DNA of 64,000 bases from JACKCR01 sp041390305 (GCA_041390305.1 JAWKQE010000022.1:37220-101219), one strand, 5' to 3'. Shown: positions 44,743 through 54,328, counted from the first letter of the stretch. Notes: a model not told the origin generated them from the letters alone. Translations and numbers: made by a program.

Positions 44743-46614
44743 ATGTGGTGGGACGACGACGGTCCCCTGGAAGAGGGGTACATCCGCCGCTTGGGATTTC
44801 GGGAGATGCTCTCCCGGCTGGCGGGGCGCCTTCGTCCGGAACGTGCACGCCTCGGACTCGGAGTCGCCCTCCTCCTGAGTTCGGTCGCGGCTGAACTCAT
44901 CGGACCGCTCATCCTCCGCCATCTGATCGATCGCGCGATTCCCGCGGCACAGTCCGGTGCCGACCCGGGCGCGATCCTGCGGACCGGGCTCATCTACCTC
45001 GGCGTCTTCCTGATCGGTAGCGCGTCGACCTACACCCAGGTTCTCATCGTGGCGAAGGTCGGACTCCGCACGATCGCCCGGCTGAAGCAGGATCTCTTCG
45101 ACCACCTGCTCTCCCTCGGGATGGATCACTTCGATCGGAACCCGACCGGCAGGCTGATGACGCGCGTGGAGTCGGACACCGAGCGTCTCCAGAATCTCTT
45201 TGCGGAAGTGACGCTGTCGATCCTCCGCACCGTGATCCTCCTCGTCGGGACGTTCGCGGTGATGCTCCAGACGAACGCGGCCATCACCGCCTCGGTCCTC
45301 GTGCTCGCGCTCCCTTTCCTCGTCGGCGCGCTTCTCTTCCTCCGCTGGATGCGGCCGCTCTACCAGAAGGTCCGGCGGGTCTACGCGAACCTCTCCACCT
45401 TCGTCACCGAGTACGCGCAGGCCGTCCCGATCCTCCAGGTCTATGGGCGGGGGCCGTGGGCCATGGAACGGCTCCGTCGACGGAACCGGGACCGGTACCA
45501 CACAGAGGTCAGGACCGAGTTCCTCGACTACTGCTTCTGGGGAGTGGTCGGAACGCTCGAAGTGTTCGCCGTCATTCTCATCCTCTTCCTCGGGTTCAGT
45601 GACAAGTTCGGCGGAGGGCTCACGCTCGGCACCGCCGTGCTCTTCGTGGAGTACACGCGCCGCCTCTTCTGGCCGCTCGCGCTCTTCACGGAGCAGCTCG
45701 GATTCATCCAGAAGGCGTTCGCATCCGCGGACCGTGTCTTCGGCATCCTCGACACGGAGAGCACCGTGGTCGACCGCGCCGGGGCGCGCTCGGAACTCCC
45801 CACGGACTGGAACGAGATCCGGTTCGAGAATGTCCGCTTCGCCTATGACGCCCGCACGATCCCCGAGCTGGGAGACGACGATGTCGACCAGCTGGAGCAC
45901 GCAGTGCAGGGCAACACGTCCCTCCTCGCCCTCGACGGCGTCAACTTCACGCTTCGGCGTGGCGACCGGGTCGCACTCGTCGGCCCGTCGGGCGGAGGAA
46001 AGACCACGATCGTCGGCCTCCTACTCCGGTTCTACGAGCCCACCTCGGGGCGGATCACGATCGACGGAGTCGACATCCGCGAGTTCTCCCTCGCTGCCTG
46101 GCGCGGCCTTCTCGGCCTCGTCCTCCAGGATATCCACCTCTTCCCGGGCACGGTCTCGGACAACCTCCAGGTCTTCCTCCAGGCCGCGTCGCGTGATCGT
46201 CTCGAAGGCGCGGTGCACGCGCTCGGAGCCACGGACGTCCTCGCGCGACTTCCGCACGGACTCGAGACCGAGCTCTCCGAAGGCGGGCAGAACCTCTCGA
46301 TGGGCGAGCGTCAGATCGTCTGCTTCGCGCGCGCGATGGTGCGGGAGCCGGAGCTGCTCATCCTCGACGAGGCGACTTCTTCGGTCGACCCGGCAACGGA
46401 GTCCCGCATCCAGGCGTCTCTCGAACGGATGATGGAGGGACGCACGTCGCTCGTCGTCGCGCACCGGCTCAGCACGATCAAGAACGCGCACGAGATCCTC
46501 GTACTCGAGAAGGGGAAGATCGTGCAGCAGGGGCAGCACGAGGAGCTGCTCCGGGAAGGCGGGCTCTACCGCGCCCTCTACGACCTCCAGTTCGCGGCCG
46601 GGGAGGTGGCGTAG
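44743..46614 (+). CDS. ABC exporter half-transporter, subunit 1
   Basis: 623 residues; 'ggagg' precedes ATG 44743. Six-helix exporter domain at about 25-330 ('MDHFDRNPTGRLMTRVESDT' coupling region), then a nucleotide-binding domain: Walker A 'GPSGGGKTT' near 414, signature 'LSMGERQ' near 519 (Met in place of Gly in the usual LSGGQ), Walker B 'LLILDEATSSVD' near 538 with catalytic Glu, H-loop 'VVAHRLST' near 571. About 25 extra residues ('TIPELGDDDVDQLEHAVQGN') interrupt the first strands of the NBD. Pairs with the next gene, whose catalytic site is degenerate, as in heterodimeric exporters of the LmrCD/TM287-288 type. Substrate unknown. Confidence 0.92.
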   Translation: MWWDDDGPLEEGYIRRLGFREMLSRLAGRLRPERARLGLGVALLLSSVAAELIGPLILRHLIDRAIPAAQSGADPGAILRTGLIYLGVFLIGSASTYTQVLIVAKVGLRTIARLKQDLFDHLLSLGMDHFDRNPTGRLMTRVESDTERLQNLFAEVTLSILRTVILLVGTFAVMLQTNAAITASVLVLALPFLVGALLFLRWMRPLYQKVRRVYANLSTFVTEYAQAVPILQVYGRGPWAMERLRRRNRDRYHTEVRTEFLDYCFWGVVGTLEVFAVILILFLGFSDKFGGGLTLGTAVLFVEYTRRLFWPLALFTEQLGFIQKAFASADRVFGILDTESTVVDRAGARSELPTDWNEIRFENVRFAYDARTIPELGDDDVDQLEHAVQGNTSLLALDGVNFTLRRGDRVALVGPSGGGKTTIVGLLLRFYEPTSGRITIDGVDIREFSLAAWRGLLGLVLQDIHLFPGTVSDNLQVFLQAASRDRLEGAVHALGATDVLARLPHGLETELSEGGQNLSMGERQIVCFARAMVREPELLILDEATSSVDPATESRIQASLERMMEGRTSLVVAHRLSTIKNAHEILVLEKGKIVQQGQHEELLREGGLYRALYDLQFAAGEVA

Positions 46615-48620
46615 TGACCGAACCCACGCCCTCGGCCTGGAACCCGTCGCTCGGCGACCGGCTCCGGTGGATCTGGAGCTACTGGCGCCCGCACTGGCCG
46701 TTCGTCTTCCTCCTCCTCTTCCTCACGCTCGTGTCGAGCGCGGTTGCGATCGCCTATCCGCTCGTTTTCCGTCACGTTCTCGACCGGATTGCGGAGGGAG
46801 TCGGCGCAGACTCACTCGACTCGATCGTCAAGGGCACCGTCCCGCCGGACGAACTGCAGAGGATCATCGGCATCCTCCTTCTCATCGCGCTCGGCCGGTT
46901 CGTCGCGAAGCTCTACCCCGCCGCGCGCGCCTGGGTGAACCTCAAGCTCGACATGGGGATTCGCGAGCGCGTCTTCGGGTCCGTGCTCGAGAAGGACCAT
47001 CGCTTCTTCTCGCACTTCCGGACCGGTGACCTCGTCACCCGGCTGATGGACGACATCACGGAGTATCCGAAGCTGGCCTGGTTCTGCTGCTCCGGCATCT
47101 TCCGCGCGCTCGAGTCCGGCTCGAAGCTCGTCTTCTGCGTCGGCGCCATGGTCGTCCTCGACCCGAAGCTCGCCGTTCTCGCCGCACTTCCGCTCCCGCT
47201 CATGCTCGCACTCATCTACCGGATCCGGATGCGACTCCGGGAAGCGATCCTCGCCCAGCAGAAGTCGATCTCGCAGACGAACGACATGCTCGAGTCCACG
47301 TTCTCCGGGATCCGGATCGTGAAGGCGTTCGCGGCCGAAGCCGGCCCGTCCCGTCATCTCGACGAGATCCTGACGGAGCGGGTCGAGATCCAGTTCCGCG
47401 TGCGCCGCCTCTTCGCCACGGTCGACGTCCTCGATACGGTGGCGAGCCGGGTCGGACAACTCGTCGTGCTCGTCGTCGGCGGCACGATGGTCGTCCAGGG
47501 CCAACTCTCGCTGGGAACGCTCTACGCGTTCTACATGTACCTCGACATGCTGATCGAACCGATGGTCGACCTCCCGAACCTCCTCGTCACCTCCCGCCAG
47601 GCGTTCGTCTGCATGGATCGCGAGGAGGAGCTCCTGCGCTACCCGGTCACGGTGAAGCACTTCATATCTCCGGCTTCGACGGATACGCCGGTGACAGTCG
47701 CGGCTCCCGCCACCGGCGTCGCGGAGCCGGCACCACGCGAGCCGATCGAGAGCATCGAGCTCGCGAACGTGACGTTCTCGTATGGCAACGGCCGGCGTCA
47801 GCTCGACGGGGTCGACGTGATCCTGCGACGGGGAGAAACGGTCGCGGTGGTGGGCGAGGTGGGCTCGGGAAAGTCCACGCTCCTCTCTCTCCTCGCCGGA
47901 TTCCTCGAACCCGACGAGGGCACGCTTCGGATCAACGGACGCCCGCTCGCACCCGCGGAGTTCGGCGAGTACCGGTCGCAGCTCGGATACGTCCCGCAGC
48001 AACCGCTCCTCTTCAGCGAGACCATCGCCGAAAACGTGGAGATGGGAAGGCCCTCCCCGAACGGATCCGGATCGGACGGATCCGGATCGGACGGATCAAC
48101 CCCGAATCGTTCAGGCACGACTGGATCGGGCGCGGACAGATCGAGGACGACGGAATCAGGCTCCGAGGGATCCGGCCGGTCCAAACACTGGACGGACGAA
48201 CTCCTCCGGATGGTGCGGATGGAGGACGAGCTCGCCCGGATGCAGGAAGGGTCCGCCACGATGCTGGGGCAGAAGGGCACACGGATCTCCGGGGGACAAA
48301 GGCAGCGCCTCTCGATCGCGCGCGCACTCTACGCGCGTCCTCGCCTGCTCCTCCTGGACGACTGCACGGCCAGCCTCGACGCGGAGAACGAGGACCGTCT
48401 CTGGGCAGGCCTCCGTGCCATGGTTCCGGGTGCGATCATCGTGCTCGTCAGCCATAGACTCGCAACGGTGAGGCGCGCCGACCGGATCCTCGTGATGGAA
48501 GAAGGACGGGTCGTGGACAAGGGACTGCACGACGAACTCGCCCGCTCCTCCGCGATCTACCAGCGCGTCCTCCAGCGTGAAACGGAGCGGGAGCAGGTCG
48601 CCGGGGCATCGCGCGAGTAG
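46614..48620 (+). CDS. ABC exporter half-transporter, subunit 2 (degenerate site)
   Basis: 668 residues from GTG 46614, overlapping the previous stop by one base. Exporter membrane domain, then Walker A 'GEVGSGKST' near 415, Q-loop 'LGYVPQQPLLFSETIAENVE', canonical signature 'ISGGQRQRL' near 558 and Walker B 'RLLLLDDCTASLD' near 577, where the catalytic Glu is Asp. So subunit 1 keeps the catalytic Glu with an altered signature, while subunit 2 has the good signature with the altered catalytic residue, meaning one composite site is competent. Residues about 482-522 are a Gly/Ser/Asp/Thr-rich insert encoded partly by a 15-bp tandem repeat. Confidence 0.92.
   Translation: MTEPTPSAWNPSLGDRLRWIWSYWRPHWPFVFLLLFLTLVSSAVAIAYPLVFRHVLDRIAEGVGADSLDSIVKGTVPPDELQRIIGILLLIALGRFVAKLYPAARAWVNLKLDMGIRERVFGSVLEKDHRFFSHFRTGDLVTRLMDDITEYPKLAWFCCSGIFRALESGSKLVFCVGAMVVLDPKLAVLAALPLPLMLALIYRIRMRLREAILAQQKSISQTNDMLESTFSGIRIVKAFAAEAGPSRHLDEILTERVEIQFRVRRLFATVDVLDTVASRVGQLVVLVVGGTMVVQGQLSLGTLYAFYMYLDMLIEPMVDLPNLLVTSRQAFVCMDREEELLRYPVTVKHFISPASTDTPVTVAAPATGVAEPAPREPIESIELANVTFSYGNGRRQLDGVDVILRRGETVAVVGEVGSGKSTLLSLLAGFLEPDEGTLRINGRPLAPAEFGEYRSQLGYVPQQPLLFSETIAENVEMGRPSPNGSGSDGSGSDGSTPNRSGTTGSGADRSRTTESGSEGSGRSKHWTDELLRMVRMEDELARMQEGSATMLGQKGTRISGGQRQRLSIARALYARPRLLLLDDCTASLDAENEDRLWAGLRAMVPGAIIVLVSHRLATVRRADRILVMEEGRVVDKGLHDELARSSAIYQRVLQRETEREQVAGASRE
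48063..48098. repeat. 15-bp in-frame tandem repeat in ABC subunit 2
   Basis: Units start at 48063 and 48078 and are identical, with a partial third at 48093. They encode 'GSGSD' steps in the linker before the ABC signature. Copy number could vary between strains. Confidence 0.8.
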
Positions 48621-48641
48621 GGACGCCGCGGACCGCGAAGT

Positions 48642-49067
48642 CTACTCAGGCAGACCCGCACCAGGAGGCGCGAGTTCGAAGCCGCCAAAGCGGAACGCCG
48701 GACTCACCGTACAGCCGACCAGGGTCCACTCCCCCAGACTCCGCGCCCGCTGCCACGCCCCCGCGGGAATCACGATCTGCGGACGTGCGCCCGCGCCGAG
48801 ATCCGTCCCGAGCACCGCGGGTGCGATCGCCCCTCCCGGCCCGTCCTCGAACTCGAGCTGGAGCGGCGCACCCGCGTGGAAGTGCCAGACTTCGGCGGCA
48901 TCGACGCGGTGCCACTGCGAACACTCCCCAGCTCGGAGAAGGAAGTAGATCGCGGTTCCCGCCCCTCGTGACCCATCGCCGGGTTCGTGCCGCCAGGTTT
49001 CCCGGTACCAGCCACCTTCCGGATGGGGCCCCAGTCCGAGAGCGGTGATGATGTCGTCAGCGTTCAT
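48642..49067 (-). CDS. DUF985 cupin-family protein
   Basis: 141 residues. 'LGLGPHPEGGWYRETWRHEP', 'GTAIYFLLRAGECSQWHRVD', 'AEVWHFHAGAPLQLEFEDG' and 'WTLVGCTVSPAFRFGGFELA' cover the DUF985 cupin along its length, including the His residues lining the barrel. Members resemble sugar-binding or epimerase-like cupins but are biochemically unassigned. It starts 15 bases after the M28 peptidase stop, so it may be the second gene of that transcript. Confidence 0.9.
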   Translation of the reverse strand: MNADDIITALGLGPHPEGGWYRETWRHEPGDGSRGAGTAIYFLLRAGECSQWHRVDAAEVWHFHAGAPLQLEFEDGPGGAIAPAVLGTDLGAGARPQIVIPAGAWQRARSLGEWTLVGCTVSPAFRFGGFELAPPGAGLPE

Positions 49068-49082
49068 TCGTCAGCGATCCGC

Positions 49083-51692
49083 CTACGGCAGCAGCGTCAC
49101 CTCTCGCGTCTGCCATTCGGAGCCGACGCGCAACGTGGCATAGTACATCCCCGACGGGAGGCGACGTCCACGATCGTCTCTTCCGTCCCACTCGATCGCG
49201 TGTCGGCCGCTGGGGAGTGCTCCCTTCCGCGCCAGGACCCGCACCGCGCGTCCCTGGACATCGAAGAGTTCGAGGGACACCACACTCTCCTGCCGGAGGT
49301 AGAACGAGAACTCGGTCTCGCCGCGCGCGGGGTTGGGACGCGCTGAGAAGAGGAGCGCACTCGTGCCGAGGTTCATCGGCACCGAGGAGGCACCGTACCC
49401 GAACTCGCGCAGGGCCTGATCGACGACGGTCTGAGCGTCCGCGGACTGGATGAAGTAGAGAGGCACGTCGACGAGGATCACCTGCGGCGACACGGCCGGC
49501 CACTTGAGTCCGACCGGGAGCCCGTCGTTGAGTCCCGGCGGGACGAAGGACGAGCGGTACGCGAACAGCGGTGCCGCGCCCGGGGCGCTCCCCGTGAAGG
49601 CATCGCCGAAGTTGAGATTTCCGCCCTGGAACGGCCACTTGCCCGTGTCCACGTCGAGCGCGGAGTAGGAGCTGTCGAGCGGATCGGCGCCCTCGAAGTC
49701 GGACTCACCGTTTCGCGCGGTGCGGACCGACTCCACCTTGAGGACGTCGTAGAAGAAGTCGCCGGGCGCGAAGTCCGAGAACTCTCCGTCGTCGTTCGTC
49801 AGGTTCGCCTTGAGCCCCCAGCCGCAGAGGAAGAGCTGCCCACCGTTCTCGACGTACTGACGGAGCTCGGGACGGATCAGGTCGATCGAAGCGTTGTTCC
49901 GGAGGTCGCAGTGGAGGAACACGGTTTGGTACCGCCCCATGTCGGCGTCGGTGAGCGGGATACCGGCGACGTCGAACTGGCTCGTCCAATCCCAATGGGC
50001 GAGAACCGGTGCCCCACTCAGGAGTCCGGCGTAGTAGCCGTCGACTTCGGCGTCGTTCGGGCTCCCGATGCCTCCGGGTCCGTTGCGGGTCGCGTCGACC
50101 ACGAGAAGTCCCGAGTCGAGATCCTGGAGACGTCCCTTCTCGGCTTCGGTCTGCGGGCTCTCGAACCCGTCGAGGTCGACCGAGGAAACGCGATAGTAGT
50201 AGTCCGTCCCCGGAACCGCGGACGCGTCCTGATAGCCGGTCGCACCAGCGCCCACCGAATCGATCTGCGAGAACCCGAAGTCGGGATCGAGGCTACGGAA
50301 GATGTTGAAGTGGTCGAGGTCGAGTTCCTGCGCCACCCACTCGAGTTCGATCCAGTCCGGGAGGGACACGGCCTCGAAGCCGGACGGAGCGTGCGGCGCC
50401 GTTCCCGGTGTCACCGTCTTCTCGTCGGTGAAGAGGGACTCGTGGCCGTCGGCATCGTAGGCCGAGACGGATACCGCGAGCGGAACGTCGTCGGTGAGAC
50501 CGAAGAGGTCGAACGAGGTCGCGCTTCCGGCGTCGACGACGTCGGCCCAATAGAGCGTGTCGCCCTGATCGACGTAGCGGTAGGCGATCCGGTAGCCGGC
50601 GACGTCACCCGTCACCGCGGGCCACTCGACCCGGATTCCGCCGCCCGTGCCGAGGTCCCAGACGTCGGGCGCGCCCGGCGACTCGGGCGCCTGGGCCAGG
50701 TTCCCGATCACGGCGAGATTCACGAGCACGTTCCGCCGGAAGTAGGAGAACTCCATGTTGAAGATCGTGTCGTTCGCGTTGTGCTGCTGGAGCGTGTACT
50801 CCAGCGTCTCCATGAACCGCATCGAGGGGAATCCCGCTTCGTAGAACGGGATGTGATCGCTTCCGCGTCCGGGACGGTCGATCGCGGGCTGGAGACGAAC
50901 CGTCATCTCGTCGACATACCCTTCGCCGATCATCTTCGCGAGGCGCGCGAGCTGGCGCGACGCGCCCGTGGCCGGATCCCCCGAGAACGCACGGATGCTG
51001 AGCGAGTCCTGGTCCGTTGTCGGTCCGCCTCCGCAGTCGGGAACGCCGGGACATCCATCGACGTTGCCGATGATGTCGTTCGTGATCATCGCCTCGATGT
51101 CGAGGTCGTTGGCGTGCGCGAACGCCGCGTACTTCTCCGATCCGAGCAGGCCCTGCTCCTCGCCCGTGAACGCCTGGAGAACGACCGTGGTCTCGAGATC
51201 GAGCGCGGGAAGCAGGCGCGCGATTTCGAGCAGACACGCCGTGCCGCTCGCGTCGTCGTTCGCGCCCGGCTGGAACGCCGTCAGGTTGCAGATGTCGACG
51301 GTCCGGCTGTCCAGGTGAGCGCCGACCATGACGACACGGTTCGGCTGGCTCCCCGGGAAGGTGCCGAGGACGTTGCGGAACGTCTGCGAGACGTTGCAGA
51401 CCTCGTCGTCCCAGTCGAAGTAGTTGCCGAAGGCTCCGTACTGCTCGAAGCGGTCGCGCACCCAACGGCGGGCGGCACCGACTCCGGTCGTCGTCGAGAG
51501 CGTGTCGGAGGCCGTGTTCCGGGTCTGGAACTCGTAGAGGGTCTCGACCGAGTTGAACAGGCTGTCCTGTGAGACCTGGGTCAGGATGTCGACGATGGTG
51601 GGATCGAGTGCGACCGGTGCGGGCGCAGCGAATCCGCGGCCGGCGATGAGCAGGGCGACGGCGAGTCCGGCGAGCTGGAGGCGGCGGAGCAT
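49083..51692 (-). CDS. Secreted M28-family metallopeptidase with Fn3-like and FlgD-like sorting domains
   Basis: 869 residues; ATG 51692 with 'gggagg' upstream and a signal peptide (LQLAGLAVALLIAGRGFAAP). Zinc aminopeptidase motifs: 'GAHLDSR' near 120, 'GANDDASGT' near 142, 'GEEQGLLGS' near 176 and 'GSDHIPFY' near 276. Two fibronectin-III-like modules follow (about 340-520), then a region with 'YQTVFLHCDLRNNASIDLIR'-type beta-alpha fold (about 525-775), and a C-terminal FlgD-Ig-like domain ending 'PSGMYYATLRVGSEWQTREV', which serves for export and surface attachment in FCB-type bacteria. Extracellular peptide scavenging is likely. Confidence 0.93.
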   Translation of the reverse strand: MLRRLQLAGLAVALLIAGRGFAAPAPVALDPTIVDILTQVSQDSLFNSVETLYEFQTRNTASDTLSTTTGVGAARRWVRDRFEQYGAFGNYFDWDDEVCNVSQTFRNVLGTFPGSQPNRVVMVGAHLDSRTVDICNLTAFQPGANDDASGTACLLEIARLLPALDLETTVVLQAFTGEEQGLLGSEKYAAFAHANDLDIEAMITNDIIGNVDGCPGVPDCGGGPTTDQDSLSIRAFSGDPATGASRQLARLAKMIGEGYVDEMTVRLQPAIDRPGRGSDHIPFYEAGFPSMRFMETLEYTLQQHNANDTIFNMEFSYFRRNVLVNLAVIGNLAQAPESPGAPDVWDLGTGGGIRVEWPAVTGDVAGYRIAYRYVDQGDTLYWADVVDAGSATSFDLFGLTDDVPLAVSVSAYDADGHESLFTDEKTVTPGTAPHAPSGFEAVSLPDWIELEWVAQELDLDHFNIFRSLDPDFGFSQIDSVGAGATGYQDASAVPGTDYYYRVSSVDLDGFESPQTEAEKGRLQDLDSGLLVVDATRNGPGGIGSPNDAEVDGYYAGLLSGAPVLAHWDWTSQFDVAGIPLTDADMGRYQTVFLHCDLRNNASIDLIRPELRQYVENGGQLFLCGWGLKANLTNDDGEFSDFAPGDFFYDVLKVESVRTARNGESDFEGADPLDSSYSALDVDTGKWPFQGGNLNFGDAFTGSAPGAAPLFAYRSSFVPPGLNDGLPVGLKWPAVSPQVILVDVPLYFIQSADAQTVVDQALREFGYGASSVPMNLGTSALLFSARPNPARGETEFSFYLRQESVVSLELFDVQGRAVRVLARKGALPSGRHAIEWDGRDDRGRRLPSGMYYATLRVGSEWQTREVTLLP

Positions 51693-51950
51693 GGGGACCT
51701 CCCATAAGGAGTGGGAAACTCTGAGTAGAACAGTGCGAATGATGATCGCCGCCCGCGGGGCCGTCAGTCAACCGGCAGGAGCGGAGGCGGAACGGTCGAT
51801 CTTCTTCGCAGGACTCGAGATAGGAGGGACAACATCCGTCCGTGCGAGGTAGTATCGTAGCGCGCCATCGACAGCGCGGCCGTGAAGGTACAAGTCAGGC
51901 CCTGGGTCTCCGCGCCACCTGGTCGCTCCCCTGGGCCAAGGAGGGTGGAG

Positions 51951-52352
51951 TTGCGAACCGTCGCCGCCGTACTCGTTCCCTGGATCGTCTGGGGCCTCCT
52001 GGACACCGTCATCTACATGGCCGTGTCCTCGCTCTACCCTGACTCGTTCGGCGTCGACGGCGAACCGCTCACCCGCATCATGCTGTTGCTGTTTCTCGTG
52101 TTACGGGCCGGGTACTCCCTGATCGCCGGCTGGATCGTGGGCAGGATGGCCGGCCTCGACAACACGGCCTGCCGGGCGACCGTAGTCCTGCTCCTCCTGA
52201 CCGGCGTCGTCGCGCAGGTGGTGAATCGAGGGATGTATCCCCTCTGGTACCACGTGGTCTTCGTCCTCTCGATCGTCCCCTGTCTCAAGCTCGGGATGCG
52301 GCTCGGCGCACGGCCCGGTTCCGAACTCGATCCTCATACCAGCGCCGCCTGA
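51951..52352 (+). CDS. Small integral membrane protein, four predicted helices
   Basis: 133 residues from TTG 51951, which has 'aaggagg' six bases upstream; an in-frame GTG at 51945 overlaps that site. Helices at about 4-24, 37-58, 70-90 and 98-115 ('VAAVLVPWIVWGLLDTVIYM', 'LLLFLVLRAGYSLIAGWIVG', 'VVLLLLTGVVAQVVNRGMYP', 'HVVFVLSIVPCLKLG'). No recognised family or charge pattern of a known transporter. Divergent from the M28 gene. The 3' end runs into a direct repeat. Confidence 0.65.
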   Translation: MRTVAAVLVPWIVWGLLDTVIYMAVSSLYPDSFGVDGEPLTRIMLLLFLVLRAGYSLIAGWIVGRMAGLDNTACRATVVLLLLTGVVAQVVNRGMYPLWYHVVFVLSIVPCLKLGMRLGARPGSELDPHTSAA

Positions 52353-52402
52353 GCCAGGCCAGCGCGCCGGAGACAGCCAGCGCCGCCGGAGCCAGGCCAG
52401 CG
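52339..52402. repeat. 26-bp direct repeat at the end of the membrane-protein gene
   Basis: Copies at 52339-52364 and 52377-52402 differ at one base and are 38 bases apart. The first copy overlaps the stop codon. Similar in character to the repeat at 23882-23963 (GC-rich, 'gccaggccag'-like, near a gene end), but not the same sequence. Confidence 0.75.
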
Positions 52403-52450
52403 GCACCGGTAACCGGGCCACCACAGCCATGGTGCAAGCCCTCACTCCCT

Positions 52451-52470
52451 GAGGGGTTCCCCTCTTACTT
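52451..52470 (+). terminator. Possible terminator after the small membrane-protein gene
   Basis: GAGGG/CCCTC stem with loop gttc (52452-52463), followed by 'ttactt'. Short but in the right place. Confidence 0.4.
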
Positions 52471-52486
52471 CTCAAGGAGGTCCGTT

Positions 52487-52523
52487 CCGGTACCGAACCG
52501 GGAATGGTAGCCGTGTCGGCTAC
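52487..52523 (+). promoter_or_regulatory. Two hairpins directly before the receptor-cobalamin gene
   Basis: CCGGT/ACCGG (52487-52501) and GTAGCC/GGCTAC (52507-52523) stand just before the ribosome-binding site 'ggaggg' of the GTG at 52538. They could control translation. I do not see the conserved core of a cobalamin riboswitch. Confidence 0.4.
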
Positions 52524-52537
52524 ATGGAGGGCTGGCC

Positions 52538-54328
52538 GTGCCCCGAAACCGGAGACGTGACATCACGCAGGCGCTCGCCCGTCTGATCCCCAAGGTCGGC
52601 GCCAATGACGGCGACCCGGGCGACGGTACCTCTGCGTCCTCCCACGGAAACGGGGACAACACCGGCGCACTCGGACGTGGATCGCGCACGGGTACCTCCG
52701 CCTCCACCGGCGCCTTCCCGTCGCGTGGCGTTCGTACGGACGGTCCACAGTCCGCGGATTCCGCCCGCTTCGGCCCGATCTTCGAGCGCGCGCACAGGAT
52801 CCATCAACTCTTCTCCCTGGCCCAGGACGCCGCGACTTCGAACGCCGCACTTCTCGATCGCATCCACTCGATGACGAGTGCCGCGAGCGGTGGTGGGTTC
52901 GCGGCGGTGACGCAGAGTCTCGTCGGCACGACCGATCGGCTCGATGTCCACGCAAACGAAACGGTCTCGGCGATCGAGAAGGCGCTCGAAGAGATCCGGT
53001 GCCTCGAGAGCTCGATCCGGGATCTCGAGAACGCGTTCGACTCCCTGCAGGAACGCGTGTCCTCGATCCAGGACACTGCGGTCAAGATCGCGGACGTCGC
53101 GGAGATGTCCCATCTCCTCTCCCTCAACGCCCGGATCGAAGCGAACCGCGCCGGACAGCAGGCCGCAGGCTTCAAGGTCGTGGCGCAGGAAGTCGGGGAG
53201 CTGGCCCGAACCACACAGACGCTCAGTGACGAAATCGACCACGAGGTCTCCGAGATCGGAGAAAACCTCGGCGCCTTCCGCGGCCTCTTCGAGACCAACC
53301 GCACGTCGCTCGAACATGCGGGGGAAGCCGTCTCCACGCTCGAGGAAACGGCGCAGGGGATTGCCGACGATACCGAAGTGCTGCTCGGAGTCACCCGCGA
53401 CGTCGAGGCACTCGCGCACTCCCAGGTTTCCATCCAGGATGGATTCGACTGGCTGCGGCGCCACGGCGAATGGGTCGAACAGTCCGCGGCCGCGCTCGTC
53501 GACGGACTCTCCGGCGAATGCGACGCCGTCGATCACGCCCTTCGCCGCGCGGGCGCGGGGCAGATGGTCACGGACGTCCGAAGGTTCCACGACGACATGG
53601 TGAGGGCACTCCGCGACGACCTCCCCGACCTGGGCGAGCGGTCCGTGTCGGCCGCGGTCGCCTCGGGGCATCCGCCGGCCGTCCTCCTCCAGGCGCTCGC
53701 AGAGGCGTCGATGGACGTCTTCCTCGGACAGACCCGTCGCGACGAACCGCTCGAGACCTACTACCGGAACGGGCGGATCCTGCAGCACGCCGTCGAGTCG
53801 ATCGAACCTCTCGTCCCCGATTCCTTCTACACGAATGCGCCGGTCGTCGTCCTCGGTAACGCCCACGAGGACTATCACGACCTCGGCCGCCGTCTCGTCG
53901 CGACCTCGATGCGGGCCGCGGGATTCCGCGTCATCGACCTCGGACTCAGCGTATCGAACGACGCGTTCGTCGAAACGGCGATCCGCGAGAACGCGCACGT
54001 CATCGGTGTCTCGTCGCTTCTCCTCCACACGGCGAAGGCAATTCCCGACCTCAAGCAGTCGCTCGTCGAGAAGGGACGCCGGGACATCGGCGTGATCGCG
54101 GGCGGCGCGCCGTTCATCGTCGACCCGGACCTCAGAAGGCGGTACGGAGCCGACGGTGTCGGGCGGAGCCCGTACGAAGCGATCCGGCTCGTACGTCACC
54201 TGGTCTCGCGCTCGGGGCGCTCCGGGGTGGTGGCGGGAAGCCCAGGCGTCTTCGGAAGGGGCGAGATCGGAAGCGGATCTCGGAGCGACATCCGTCAGCC
54301 CGGCGGCCACGGAAGGGAGGCGGCATGA
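52538..54328 (+). CDS. Soluble chemoreceptor-type signalling domain fused to a cobalamin-binding domain
   Basis: 596 residues from GTG 52538; no membrane helix. A low-complexity N-terminus (about 20-70) leads to helices and an MCP-type signalling hairpin at about 188-222 ('EMSHLLSLNARIEANRAGQQ', 'GFKVVAQEVGELAR'), close to the canonical 'NLLALNAAIEAARAGEQ'. After further coiled coil to about 360 comes a helical B12 cap ('AVLLQALAEASMDVFLGQTR', about 375-400) and a Rossmann B12-binding domain (about 432-555): 'VVVLGNAHEDYHDLGRRLVA' carries D445-x-H447-x-x-G450, the base-off DxHxxG motif whose His ligates cobalt; 'GVSSLLLHTA' and 'VIAGGAPFIVD' complete the site. The fusion suggests a receptor that reads corrinoid state or methylation. 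It is translationally coupled to the UroD-like gene. Confidence 0.88.
   Translation: MPRNRRRDITQALARLIPKVGANDGDPGDGTSASSHGNGDNTGALGRGSRTGTSASTGAFPSRGVRTDGPQSADSARFGPIFERAHRIHQLFSLAQDAATSNAALLDRIHSMTSAASGGGFAAVTQSLVGTTDRLDVHANETVSAIEKALEEIRCLESSIRDLENAFDSLQERVSSIQDTAVKIADVAEMSHLLSLNARIEANRAGQQAAGFKVVAQEVGELARTTQTLSDEIDHEVSEIGENLGAFRGLFETNRTSLEHAGEAVSTLEETAQGIADDTEVLLGVTRDVEALAHSQVSIQDGFDWLRRHGEWVEQSAAALVDGLSGECDAVDHALRRAGAGQMVTDVRRFHDDMVRALRDDLPDLGERSVSAAVASGHPPAVLLQALAEASMDVFLGQTRRDEPLETYYRNGRILQHAVESIEPLVPDSFYTNAPVVVLGNAHEDYHDLGRRLVATSMRAAGFRVIDLGLSVSNDAFVETAIRENAHVIGVSSLLLHTAKAIPDLKQSLVEKGRRDIGVIAGGAPFIVDPDLRRRYGADGVGRSPYEAIRLVRHLVSRSGRSGVVAGSPGVFGRGEIGSGSRSDIRQPGGHGREAA

Noticed and set aside
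23882..52402. CRISPR arrays suggested by short direct repeats
   Set aside because: The two repeat sites have only two copies each with different sequences and no unique spacers, and no cas gene is present.
52380..52537. A cobalamin riboswitch before the receptor-B12 gene
   Set aside because: Hairpins are present, but I could not find the conserved B12-box or the core junction sequences, and the region is too short for the full element.
32893..54328. A complete chemotaxis operon
   Set aside because: Three receptor-type proteins are present, but no CheA, CheW, CheY, CheR or CheB gene is in the window.
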